From Vanilla planifolia (Eukaryota > Streptophyta > Magnoliopsida > Asparagales > Orchidaceae), in NCBI GenBank assembly GCA_023846275.1, contig CM043875.1, forward strand, positions 8,613,958 through 8,677,957: a DNA stretch of 64,000 nucleotides. The letters run 5' to 3'. Below, in pieces: positions 24,601 to 34,050 of the stretch. Position numbers and translations under genes: made by a program. The notes beneath the pieces are model-generated. The model did no database searches, was not told the origin of the DNA, and saw only the letters and a program-made list of their open reading frames with translations. How positions within the stretch are numbered: position 1 is the stretch's first letter; each line of letters opens with the position of its first letter.

Positions 24601-25766
24601 TTCCTAAAAGGCTAGCCCTTGATTTATTTAGCAAAATGTTGATGACTACCGTAAGATGTTTTTGATTGCCTCGCTTGAGAAAAAAAAGGTCAAGGGGTTT
24701 CATTCCCCATCCCAAGAAGGCTAAGGAATGCAGATGAACTTCATGGTGCGACAAACGGCTAGGAGTGGCACTGTTTGCAATGTCTAACATAGAGAGATAT
24801 ACCTTTTTGCATTGTTAGTTAGAAGAAACATCCACACATACTTTTTCATGGGGAAAATTTTGTTTAATGAATGGTTTCTACAATTTCTTAAATGGATTGA
24901 CACAATGGTATCTTACTCAAGGGGTTGGAAGCTTCACAGCAAAAGCTGAAGGTTGGATTTTATATAAAGGTTTCTATCAACAGGAGTACAGGGACCTGTT
25001 AGTCTGTCGTTGCTTGATAACAATTGCAAGGAAGGACTTTTGATTGAAGAGTTGTCTCAAGACCATCCATCCATCATGGAGATCTCTCAAGCTGATGCAT
25101 TAGGTGCTTTACACGTATTTTGCATGACCTCTCAAGGACAAGAGTGCCTTCTGAAGGGTGCTTGAGCTTTGCTAAAATATTTTCTTTCATGGTTTTGCTT
25201 TTTAGAATTTTAGTAATTTCAATTTTCTCGAACTTTTTGTCAAACACAAGGTTAGGTAATAGTAGACTTTAAATGAATGAATATTTGGTCTCGTATGTGC
25301 CTTTGACCTAACTAACAATGAGTAGCTAATCATTTTGAAATTTTATTGTCTTGAATTCAAGTTTGAGAGCAAATTTAAGATTAAAAAAGGGGCCTCTTAC
25401 TTAGTTTGATTGTTTTTGAAGAGAATTCAATTATCACTACTGTTAGCTTGGTTTTCTCGTTAATGAGAATAAAATCAATATCAATGTTTTCTTCTCGGAG
25501 GCCCATCGATTTATAATATCCACGTAGACTGATTTGGAAACATCCTCTAATGAATTTCTTTAAGCAAAAATATTTGAAATGCTAGCTTTTTCATAGGAAT
25601 AGAAGTTAAATTAATTTCATACTAATTATGTTTGATCACCCATTTTTGGTGGAGAATGGATACTTTGATTGAATGAAGCGTATGTTAAAGCAGTTTTTTA
25701 GTCAGTACATTCATGGTGTGAACTTAGAAATATTATCAAAATCGTCAAGCTAGCATAATCAAGGCA

Positions 25767-26266
25767 GGGCAATCTTTTTGAGTGATGCATAGTGTTGTTT
25801 GATTTCTTTTAGATCAAGGGAGACAATAAACAATATGCTGGTTATCAACTTCTTTTCGGACAAGGATTGAATTGAGAATGACACTTGAAGTACATGAATA
25901 ATGTTTTTCAAGAGATTGAGCTGCTTTGGGGCAGGGGCAATCTGTTTTGAGTGATGCATAGTGTTGCTTGATATCTTTTAGGTTATGGGAGACATAATAA
26001 ACAATATGCTGGTTATCAGCCTCTTTTCCGAAAAGGATTAAATTGACAATCACACTTGAAGTAGATGAATAATGTTTTCAAGGGATTGAGCTGCTTAGAG
26101 GCAAGGGCAATCTTTTTGACTGATGCATAGTGTTGCTTGATATCTTTTAGATCATGGGAGACATAATAAACAATATGCTGGTTATCTACCTCTTTTTGGA
26201 CAAGGATTGAATTGAGAACGACACTTGAAGTAGATGAATAATGTTTTTCAAGGGATTGAGCTGCTC
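25767..26266 (-). repeat. Three tandem copies of a gypsy RNase H segment (about 168 bp)
   Basis: Copies start at 25767, 25935 and 26105, each opening with 'gggcaatct.tttga.tgatgcatag' and sharing 'acaatatgctggttatc' and 'gattgagctgct'. On the minus strand each encodes VILNSILVRKEVDNQHIVYY, then VS.NLKDIKQHYASLK and a Lys/Leu segment. This matches the 'SAVLVREEDG.QRPVYYVSKAL..AETRYPKLEK' part of the RNase H domain in Tat-type gypsy elements. The first period (168) is a multiple of three, the second (170) is not. The normal domain carries this segment once. Confidence 0.85.
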
Positions 26267-26699
26267 ATGAAAAGATATTGGGATAGATAAGCTTTCACAT
26301 CTAAGGAATTTTTGGTCTTAGTTGCCATCGAGCTTTAATTTTACTTTTGGAGAGTTTAATGAAAGGGTTGAGCTTTGTCTTCATTTTGGGAATGACTCTG
26401 TTCATATCAACAATATGACCATTCAAGCTTTGAACATGTCAGAGTCTTGAAGATCGTGTGTCAAGTATTGAAGTCTTCTCATGGTCTTTGAGGTTAGCGA
26501 AGAATGACTTGCTTTTGACTAAAGGATCATCCTCAAGGTTATGGTCTCTGTTGACTACATACAGTAATAATCATGCGCTGATAAGTTTACTTTTATTATT
26601 GATGCCAAATTGCATGAATTTGTAGAGAAATATACCAAAATCTTTGATGAACAATTCTTCTTTTTTTATTTCAAAATTTAATCATCTTTATATGATACT

Positions 26700-26860
26700 A
26701 ACTTGCTTAATCAAATAAGTTGATGCAAGGCAGAGGATATGAATACTTGGGACAAGCTCAATTAATTGCAATGTTAACTCCATGCATAATGCTTTACATT
26801 GCTTTTTTCTTATTAGTACGACATTAAGTAGCCTCTTGAAATCAAGTCTGATATTCGTGA
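26700..26860 (-). pseudogene. Tat-type gypsy RT N-terminal remnant
   Basis: NVVLIRKKAM followed by a frame-consistent ACPKYSYPLPCIN on the minus strand matches 'NVVLVRKKNGKWRMCVDFTDLNKACPKDSYPLPRID' of Tat-type RT. Immediately upstream (right), PIIIKEELA and FHEYQT resemble the 'EEVEKLLEAGFIRE' linker. The YVDD-bearing half should lie at 26300-26700 but could not be read, so it is either deleted or too decayed. Confidence 0.7.
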
Positions 26861-26869
26861 AACTAAGCT

Positions 26870-27915
26870 AACTCCTCTTTGATGATTATTGGTTTCTGTT
26901 GATTAAAGTCCACTTTTTTTCTTTATAAGAGAAATCAGATTTGACATTGGGTTGATGCTCATAAATCAAATTGATCTAGGCATAACATTGGTTGAAACAA
27001 GCAAAATATCAAGATATTTTGCCCGAAGGTATAAGGGTGTTTTTCCTTTCTTTTTTATTAAGATTTGAAAATACAAATAAAGGCTGAGAGGGATCTTAGG
27101 GTTGATCAAAAGAAAGTCAAAAAATAAAAACAACTTACATAGGGATGAATCTAAAAACTCTATATGGGCTTCTTTGAGTTAAGGCTATCATTCATAGTAT
27201 TTTACATGGCATTACTTTGAGTGTAAAAGGTCTCTCCTTTTGAGGGACGAAGGAGAATGAAACTTTATACAGAATTGAGTTGTCAATGCTATAATCCCAA
27301 ACTTGTTCATGGTGGGAGTATCGAGGATTGATAAGAAGAAAATTTGTCATATGCATGACTGACCTTGTTTCATTTTCTAGAGAAAGCAGATGAGAAATGC
27401 TTCCTTTAAGTCTTGTGGCATTTCAAGAAAAGCTGATTATAAATCTTACAAATGGTGAAGATTGTAACCATCAATCTTCATCCTTCGAAGACATCAAAGA
27501 AAAGAAAAAAATTGTTGAATGTGCAAGGGTTAGAGGACCTAATTTGCATCTTTCAATTTGTCTATTTGTCACATACGAAGCTAAATTTTTTTTGATGTGA
27601 ATTATGGATTTGGAGGGAAGAAATAGACTATTACATGGATTAGAAATTGTCAAAAAAAAAAAAAAAAGAATGGACAAGGAGATAACATAGGATCTATAAA
27701 GGGCAAGGAGTGAGAAAATGTGTAAGTTCCTCCACCAAGAGGTCTCTCAAGCCACCAATTGAAAACTTACTAGAAAAGTGTTAAAAAAGATGCTAAAACA
27801 TTAGAAATGATGCCTTTGATTTTTTGAAGTGTTTTTTTATAGATGAGTATGTTGGTTCAAGATGGCTTGAAATGGCATGACAGAGAACTGATTTTTCCAT
27901 TCATTTGATAAAGTA
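26870..27915. other. Stretch without assignable gene
   Basis: Probably the upstream part of the Tat-type element (gag/protease side) but no motif is legible. Short open frames on both strands at 27397-27677 overlap each other and show no domain. Confidence 0.3.
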
Positions 27916-27920
27916 GATGA

Positions 27921-28057
27921 TACTCCCTCGCTTAGCTCTCATTTATCTTATCCTATCAATCATAAACTAGGCATAAGAATAATTACTTCTATAAATAATG
28001 TATATTTATGCTATTATGGCATGCTTAATATAATTGACAACAAGAAATTAGGGAGTA
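27921..28057. mobile_element. Possible Stowaway-like MITE
   Basis: A 137-base AT-rich segment begins TACTCCCTC and ends GGGAGTA, giving short inverted ends of the CTCCCT type flanked by TA, as in Stowaway/Tc1-mariner MITEs. Only six to seven terminal bases pair, so it could be chance or a very old copy. Confidence 0.4.
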
Positions 28058-28421
28058 TGGAGTAATTTTTATAAGATAATTCTAAGCATGAATAGAATAT
28101 ACAACTTGAATTAGATCTATGATAAACATCAAGAGAGACAATTATCTCTAGGTGCATAGATTTGAACTAAAAAATCTATCTAATTACTTGACCTATTTTG
28201 ACTTAGAACAATGACAGATTAAAAATTCATGTCAAATATACATTCAGCATAACAAGGTCACATTAATCTAAAAATTAAATCTTTTACTCTCAATATGTGT
28301 AATCTAACTAAGTTATTCTGATATATTATCATAAGCTAAACACATTGATAAGATTAATCAGCATATTGTTGTAATCTAGCTTAATGCACTTCATAAAAAA
28401 TAAGACATTAATTTTTATGGA

Positions 28422-28423
<2 letters not shown>

Positions 28424-28467
<44 letters not shown>
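28424..28467. repeat. (AT)n microsatellite
   Basis: About 22 uninterrupted AT units. Confidence 0.95.
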
Positions 28468-28469
<2 letters not shown>

Positions 28470-28472
<3 letters not shown>

Positions 28473-28990
28473 GGTTCTCCATGTTGGAGATAGTTTTGAT
28501 GATCTTCACGACAAATATAGGTGGAAAGTGAAAAGGATATTGGTGATGACAAAGCAAATTGTGCTTGTGGTGCCTTTGGTGGAAAAATTGTCAATGTCAA
28601 CAATTATTAAAAAGGTGAGTATGTCATCACCTCGATCTTGGCCACAATCTCATTAAGGAGTTCATTGACAAATCTCTAGAGCAAAAGGGAGAGGTGTTGT
28701 GGATTGGTGGCTTTCTTCATGGGCCAACTAGGGCTTAGGGAGAGTATAATGTCAAGATGAATGAGAGATGGAAATAGGAGGGAGGAGCAATGTCGGCATG
28801 TTGGTGGCATGATGCTTAGTAATTTGGTGGTGTTGGTGAGAGAGAGATGAGAGTACAAGATAGCAGATGATGAGAGAAGGGGTGGGAATGTCGTGATCAT
28901 TGCATAAGAATTGGGAGAGGTAATGAGTGAATGAGGTTATTAATAAGGTTTCCTATGATTTTTTTATTAACTATATAATTGGATGCATAG
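28470..28990. other. Purine-rich non-coding stretch
   Basis: The plus strand from about 28680 to 28920 is strongly purine-rich (gagagagagatgagag, ggagggagg). Open frames on both strands here are composition artefacts. No gene recognised. Confidence 0.35.
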
Positions 28991-28994
28991 TCTC

Positions 28995-29240
28995 TTAATA
29001 GCTCATCATGAAATAAATTGAAATAAATTACACCATATATATTATAATTAGTCATATCTGCATCATCTCTCAAATTGGGACGAGTAGAATAACCATGCTA
29101 ATAAGAGCCAAAGAAGTAGGTTAATAGCTCATCATGCAATAAATTAAAATAAATTACAATAAATACATTGTGATCAATTTGTGGTTCAGATATAAAATTG
29201 GTACAAATAGAATAACCATGCTAATCAAGAGCTAGGCTAA
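28995..29240. repeat. 126-bp tandem duplication
   Basis: Two adjacent copies start at 28995 and 29121 with 'ttaatagctcatcatg.aat' and end with 'agaataaccatgctaat'. The middle parts differ by small indels. Confidence 0.8.
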
Positions 29241-29699
29241 TACTTTTTTTGGAAGAGGGAAGGTTTGTTTTTTGGTAAATTTGAATTGTGAGATCTAAAG
29301 AATATCATTTGCATTGTGTTGTTCTAGTTGTTGATTAATCTTAAAAGCTTATGATGGTTTTATAAACTTGGTGGTAACAATCTTTTTAATTCTTGGTGAT
29401 TTTCATAAAACTAATAAACAAAAAAACACATGATTTTTTGACCATTTAGAAAAAAGGAGAACAAAAGAAAGAAAAGATGGAAAAAATGGAAGAAAAAAAA
29501 GAAATAAAATAAGTAGAAAAAGTAATGAAAGAAAAAATATTTGTTTTTTCTATTTATTATGCCACTGATTAATCTCAACCATTTTGTTGACTCTTAATGA
29601 CATTATCTTCTCCTAGCAACCCTTCCCTGATGCCTCATACAATTAGCCTCACCTGTGATAATTGGCTACCTGCTTTAGTAGATTAGGCAATATATTTTG

Positions 29700-30412
29700 G
29701 CTTCAATTTTCCTACTCATTAAATTTGAAAATGTCTTTTATTGGGCTAATTTTGATAAATACATGATTATATATCAGGAATTCAATATTTTTATGTTTAC
29801 TATCAAAATATTTTTTTGTTTATTTTGTAGTATTTGAATTCTTTCTTTAATTAGTTTTTTTGTAACATTATCAACAAAATTAGGTCCAATAATCTGTTGT
29901 TCTTTACCTTCAAATCAGCATAATAGAGATTGACATTTTCTTTCATACAAGGTTTCGTAAGGAGTCATCCTAATAATAGCTTAATAGTTGTTATTATATG
30001 CAAATTCCATTAAAAGAAAATTACTTCTAATCTCCTCCAAAGTCTAGAATACATAATCATAGTAAATCTTCTAGGACTTTAATTGTTCGCTCTATTTAAC
30101 TATCTATCTGTGAGTGAAAAATTGTTCTAAATTTCAACTACATACCAAAAGCTTGATGTACCTTTTTCTGAAAATAAGATGTAAATTTTGGATCTCTGTC
30201 AAATACAATTTTTTTGGCACGTCATGTAATTTCACAATCTGTTGCAAATACATGCGAGCTAACTTTTTAGCTGTATTTGTCACTTTTATTGCTAAGAAAT
30301 ATGCAGAGTTTGTTAGCTTATCAATTATCACTCATATGCTATTATATCTTGTCAGTGATCTAGGCAATCCAATAACAAAAGTTGTAATATTTTCCCATTT
30401 CCATTCAGAAAT
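29700..30412 (-). pseudogene. Gypsy integrase core and C-terminus
   Basis: The minus strand starts at LPISEWKWENI, then ITTFVIGLPRSLTRYNSI, a stop, and VIIDKLTNSAYFLAIK (about 30290-30340), matching 'WKWEHITMDFV.GLPRT' and 'VIVDRLTKSAHFLPI', with the first catalytic Asp kept. LQQIVKLHDVPKKLYL corresponds to 'IVRLHGVPVSIVSD'. Farther on, LMEFAYNNNY, MTPYETLYERKC (about 29950-30010) and IEFLIYNHVFIKISPIK (about 29760-29810) match the 'IEFAYNNSYQ', 'APYEALYGRKC' and 'LEFEVGDHVFLKVSP' segments. It has several stops but is one of the clearer relics in the window. Confidence 0.85.
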
Positions 30413-30416
30413 AGGT

Positions 30417-30560
30417 AAACACGTCAAGATATTTACAAATAATAGAGAAAATTATATCTTGAATTTCAAATTCTATTTCTCTATCTGAAGGTAATCCTAG
30501 TAACTCTTCTGGAAACACGTCAAGATATTCACAAATAATAGAAATATCTTGAGGTTTACC
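30417..30560 (-). repeat. Filler-like duplication at an RT deletion junction
   Basis: 'aaacacgtcaagatatt.acaaataatag' occurs at 30417 and again at 30513 (period 96). On the minus strand both encode an ICxYLDVF motif. The right copy is in its normal place before FPEELLGLPSDREIEF; the left copy abuts the integrase motif LPISEWKWE. This looks like a templated insertion made when the RT region was lost. Confidence 0.75.
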
Positions 30561-30703
30561 AAACTTTTGATCAATAATCATCAAAGATAGCAAAATTATT
30601 CACATCCTTTAACATCAATTTAGAACCTTTTATTACAGAAATAAAAAAAAAAAATTCCTTCCATTTCCATAATAAGTCACTTCTTCAACCTGGGTTTTTA
30701 ACT

Positions 30704-30992
30704 TTACTCTTTTTCAAAACTGTCAATCTTCGCTTGATGTTTTACTAACCAGTCTATACCCAAAATAATATCAAATTCTTGCAAAAATAGTACTATCAAT
30801 TTCACAATGGATTTCTTCCTTTGTATGTCTATTTTTACTGATATATTTCTCAGCTTTAATTTCAATACCTCAGACAATTTTATTAGCAATGTACTTTTCA
30901 TTTATTATATATTTACAGATATATTATTACATGTATGCTGAGAAATGAATAAATGTGATGCTCCATTATCAAAAAGAACAGATGCTGAACTA
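30704..30992 (-). pseudogene. Gypsy aspartic protease remnant
   Basis: The protease cleaves the element polyprotein. The minus strand shows SASVLFDNGASHLFIS (about 30945-30992), matching 'LFDSGATHSFIS', with the catalytic Asp retained and Ser replaced by Asn, and then FDIILGIDWLVKHQAKID (about 30715-30770), matching 'FDVILGMDWLSRYHA.ID'. A two-codon stop cluster separates the two halves. Confidence 0.8.
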
Positions 30993-31202
30993 TACTAAAA
31001 TAATAATGTACCTGAGATAACATCGATGTAATGGGGTGTCTCTCTGTTAAGAGATTGCATACACCATAGGTTCTTTGCCTATCAATTGACCCTTACTAGC
31101 ACTTATAGACTTGAGGTAGATATAGTGCCTCTGCCTATTACACCTTTGCCACCAAAACTAACAGGTGTTGAAACTGTTTCAGATACTGTACCAAATGTGG
31201 GG

Positions 31203-31754
31203 GCATAATCTGGCAATGTGGCCTGCCTCACTACAAGTAAAGCATTGAATCTGTCCGCTTTGCCTATACCAACAAACTCTTTTATGAAATTGCCCACAAT
31301 CAGAACACTGAGAGATCTTGTCAGTAGTCTTTGTATCAATCCTGCTACTGTTGGCACCAGATCTTGATCTCTCATGACTAAATTTTCTACCTCAATAAGA
31401 TCTTTTAAAACTTTACTTATGAGGAGTTATATCTTTTGTTGCCTATATTTTTGTTTTTTTTTTCAATTCCTTTTTATGGGATTCTAATAATCGTAGATTT
31501 TGCTCCACTAGCCTGGTATTCTTAACAAGATCATAAAAATCAGATGTCCTATAGAATACCAAAGTAACTTTATTGTCATACCGTAGGCCTTTGCGAAACA
31601 TAAAGCATCGTCGCTCCTCAGATCCTATCATATCAGACAAATGCATTGTCAAAGTACTTAACTTCTCATATTTAGATATTATCAAATCATTTTGGACCAA
31701 GTTTGATCGATCTAATCGCATCTTGTCCTTTTTTTTCTTTTTATTTTCTGTCAA
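31203..31754 (-). pseudogene. Gypsy gag C-terminal half with zinc knuckle
   Basis: The segment 31443-31754 contains SKYEKLSTLTMHLSDMI, EERRCFMFRKGLRYDNK and LVEQNLRLLE, which match 'TEYERKFTELARFAPHLV', 'EEMRCRKFEEGLRYEI' and 'RVEQNL' of gypsy gag. A frame-shifted continuation has CSDCGQFHKRVCW and an intact CX2CX4HX4C knuckle, CFTCSEAGHIARLC, at 31203-31244, the nucleic-acid binding site of the nucleocapsid part. A poly-lysine stretch at both ends of the first frame reflects A-rich runs. Confidence 0.85.
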
Positions 31755-32092
31755 TAATTAAATATTTAAATCAATTCCTATAATTGTATGTATCGACATC
31801 AATTACATACTAAAATTTAAATTTATTTTCGTAACTTTGTTCCTAATAATAGAAACTGTCTTCTTGGTTTATTACTTTTAAGGTAACTTTTCCTCTACAT
31901 AAAAAGAGTTCATCAAATTTTTCACATTTTTTAGCAACAATTTATTGCAAAATATAATACAATCTTTCTTGCTATTTTTTTTTTGTTTATATATGCCTAC
32001 AAATATTTTTTTCCCTTATCATATTTTTCTCAATGTTTTTTTTTCTTATTTTTAGGATTTATTCTTTTTTTGGATTTTATTTTCCTTGAATT

Positions 32093-32117
32093 TATATATA
32101 TATATATATATATATAT
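32093..32117. repeat. (TA)n microsatellite
   Basis: About 12 uninterrupted TA units. Confidence 0.95.
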
Positions 32118-32560
32118 TCCACTGGCCGGCAACAAAACTACACCACATGCTTGCCGACGGGAACCCTCTATAGCCCGAAAAAACTACATGTTATGGGAAA
32201 AATATGAAAAACCAACAAAAAAATTACCTTTTATATTTTTTTTCCTTCTGTGCTTTGAATCAAGACCACAATACGCTTTCCCAATTTTCGACGATGGGAG
32301 ACCATGCGGCTCGCTTGATTAGGGTTCTGGTCAAGCAGCTTTGCCAGATAACTTTTCTCTCGTGTTCACTTTCTCGAACGTTGCCTCTTTCCTTTGTGTT
32401 GGCATTCTGATGACCGGACCTCGTCGATTTGCCCCCTGAAATTGCTGCTCTTAGAAACCGTAGCTGCGTCGTGGAAGCTGCGTGCAGAAAAGGGTTTTCA
32501 GGAGATTCGCGAGTGTGTTAAGGAATTTCGGGATATTTAATTCCCAATTTTTTGTTTTTA
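32118..32560 (-). other. GC-rich island, possible LTR/leader of the gypsy element
   Basis: Sharply GC-richer than its surroundings (ggccggc, tcgtcgatttgcc, cgtagctgcgtcgtgg). It lies upstream, in minus orientation, of the gypsy gag at 31.75 kb and is preceded (32560-32620) by an aattaattaa-type AT block, a layout seen in some gypsy LTRs with a GC-rich transcribed part. On the plus strand an ATG at 32295 opens a 38-codon frame (MGDHAARLIRVLVKQL), which could instead be a first exon. No second copy is visible in the window to prove an LTR. Confidence 0.3.
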
Positions 32561-32809
32561 ATTAATTGACTTATTTATTTAATTTAATGTTATTTATTAT
32601 TAACTTCAAAATTAATTACAACTGATCCAGTGGTCCAAAAATTATGCAACAATGACCAAAATTTGTCGCTAAATTTGCCCTATTCAATTTTATATTCACA
32701 TTCCAATTTCAACTGTTGAAACTTATTCTGCAAAATATGTAACAGTTTGTACCTTTAAGTGCTTACGGTGACGAATCGTTACAAGATTAGTTGATGATCT
32801 CGAAATCAC

Positions 32810-33200
32810 AACTGTGCACGTGCTCTTTGAACCTGCCACCACCTTCTATTACTGTCACAGCAATCAAGTCTCAGGCTACTAGCTGTTGCACCTCTGGCCG
32901 CTGCACTTCTTGCTGGCCCTCTTCTTAATATGGGACATTGGCCTTTCCTAAAGCCCGGGAGTTGGTGCCTCCCCTTTGCAAGCAAGCCACGACAAAAAAA
33001 AAAGAAGAAAAATAACAAATGGTGGTTGACATCGCTGTCATGGACTGCATCCTCAGCTGGGTTCTTCCAGCCCTGTTGCTGTCCTTCCCTTCTAATGTCT
33101 GTCGTCAGTTACCACGGTGCAAAACAAGAAAGCCCTGATGGGGTTTGGAGGATGAAGATAATGGGTATAGGATCTGCTATAGCTGGCCACACAACTGTCT
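32810..33200. other. Second GC-richer island, nature unknown
   Basis: GC-rich relative to its flanks, with an internal A-rich run at 32994-33014 followed by ATG at 33019 (MVVDIAVMDCILSWVLPALL, a hydrophobic start) that stops after about 40 codons. A G-box-like gcacgtgc lies near 32816. It could be a gene fragment or retroposed sequence; no family recognised. Confidence 0.25.
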
Positions 33201-33673
33201 TCATGTGGTCAAAATCCAAATTGACCTTAATAAAACCCAACCTGAAACAACTGAGGCACCAAAACAAATTAAAACTTAGTCAATTAACTAAAAATCTACC
33301 AAATTGAACCAAACCATGTTAGCTGGTCCGATTTTTTGTATTACTATATATTGTGCTCATTTCTTATGCATATATGTAATAATGCAAATAACATTGTATG
33401 TGCATACTGTTTTCTATTTACCCTTGATGGTTTCCCTTTTTTTAGTCTTTTTAAGTTTTGTTTGTTAAATAAAGCGATGTTGAACCCAGTTTACACAGCT
33501 GAGTGAGTGACACATAAGAGCCCCTTAAAACAAATCAAATGTCGTACTGGACTGATGCTGCTTGCCTAAGATGTCATACTGAGACGCTGCATTGCCGTAT
33601 GCTTACATTGTTGTATTAGGTTGATGTCTCTTGTCTAACTTTCGGGTTTGTGAATCCAAGGCTTGCCTCAAAG

Positions 33674-34050
33674 GGATGCCTATTGGGGAACTAATATTGC
33701 ATGTTCATTTTATTTTTTTAAGCCTTTAAGGGTGTATTTTGTGTTGGCATTAAGTAGGTCCAAAATTGAACCCTTGAAGCCTTGACTTGTCGCAAAAGGA
33801 TACCCATCATGAAACTTGCTTGGTATGTTCATTTTGTTCTTCTATGAGCCCTTAAAGGGTGTAATTTGTGGTCAACCTTAAGTAGCATATCCAAATTTTG
33901 GTTGCAAAATCTATAGTTGTTACAAAAGGATGTTCATCGGGGAATTATCATTGCATGATCATGATCGTTTAGTATTAACTTTTTGAGTTTCATGATCACA
34001 AAAACAAGCTAAGGTTGACTAATGGTTTGTTAAGTGTTTTGAGCATGTAA
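33674..34050. repeat. Degenerate tandem repeat, period about 124-130 bp, near three copies
   Basis: 'aagggatgcctattggggaa' (33671), 'aaaaggatacccatcatgaa' (33795) and 'aaaaggatgttcatcgggga' (33925) head successive units. Each is followed by 'catgttcatttt'-like and, in the first two, 'ccttaaagggtgta' blocks. Confidence 0.65.

Larger units (their letters stand above)
23880..26860 (-). mobile_element. Tat-type Ty3/gypsy retrotransposon remnant, minus strand
   Basis: Minus-strand pol fragments appear in the correct order from right to left: RT N-terminus (about 26700-26860), RNase H (25767-26266, triplicated) and integrase (about 23880-24600). The motif styles (ACPK.SYPLP in RT; VYYVS and RYPxLEK-like in RNase H; LWTYHTMP in integrase) match the Tat/Retand branch of gypsy. 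The RT catalytic half is missing or unreadable, and LTRs were not delimited. Confidence 0.75.
29700..31760 (-). mobile_element. Ty3/gypsy retrotransposon lacking reverse transcriptase, minus strand
   Basis: Right to left on the minus strand: gag capsid (31443-31754), zinc knuckle (31203-31244), protease (about 30704-30992), the linker that leads into RT (about 30440-30593), then directly the integrase (about 29700-30412). RT, RNase H and the zinc-binding part of integrase are absent; the junction lies near 30415. The element could not move by itself. The leader or LTR may lie at 32.1-32.6 kb. Confidence 0.85.

Noticed and set aside
30134-30488. 124-codon plus-strand open frame
   Set aside because: It is antisense to clear gypsy integrase motifs on the minus strand.
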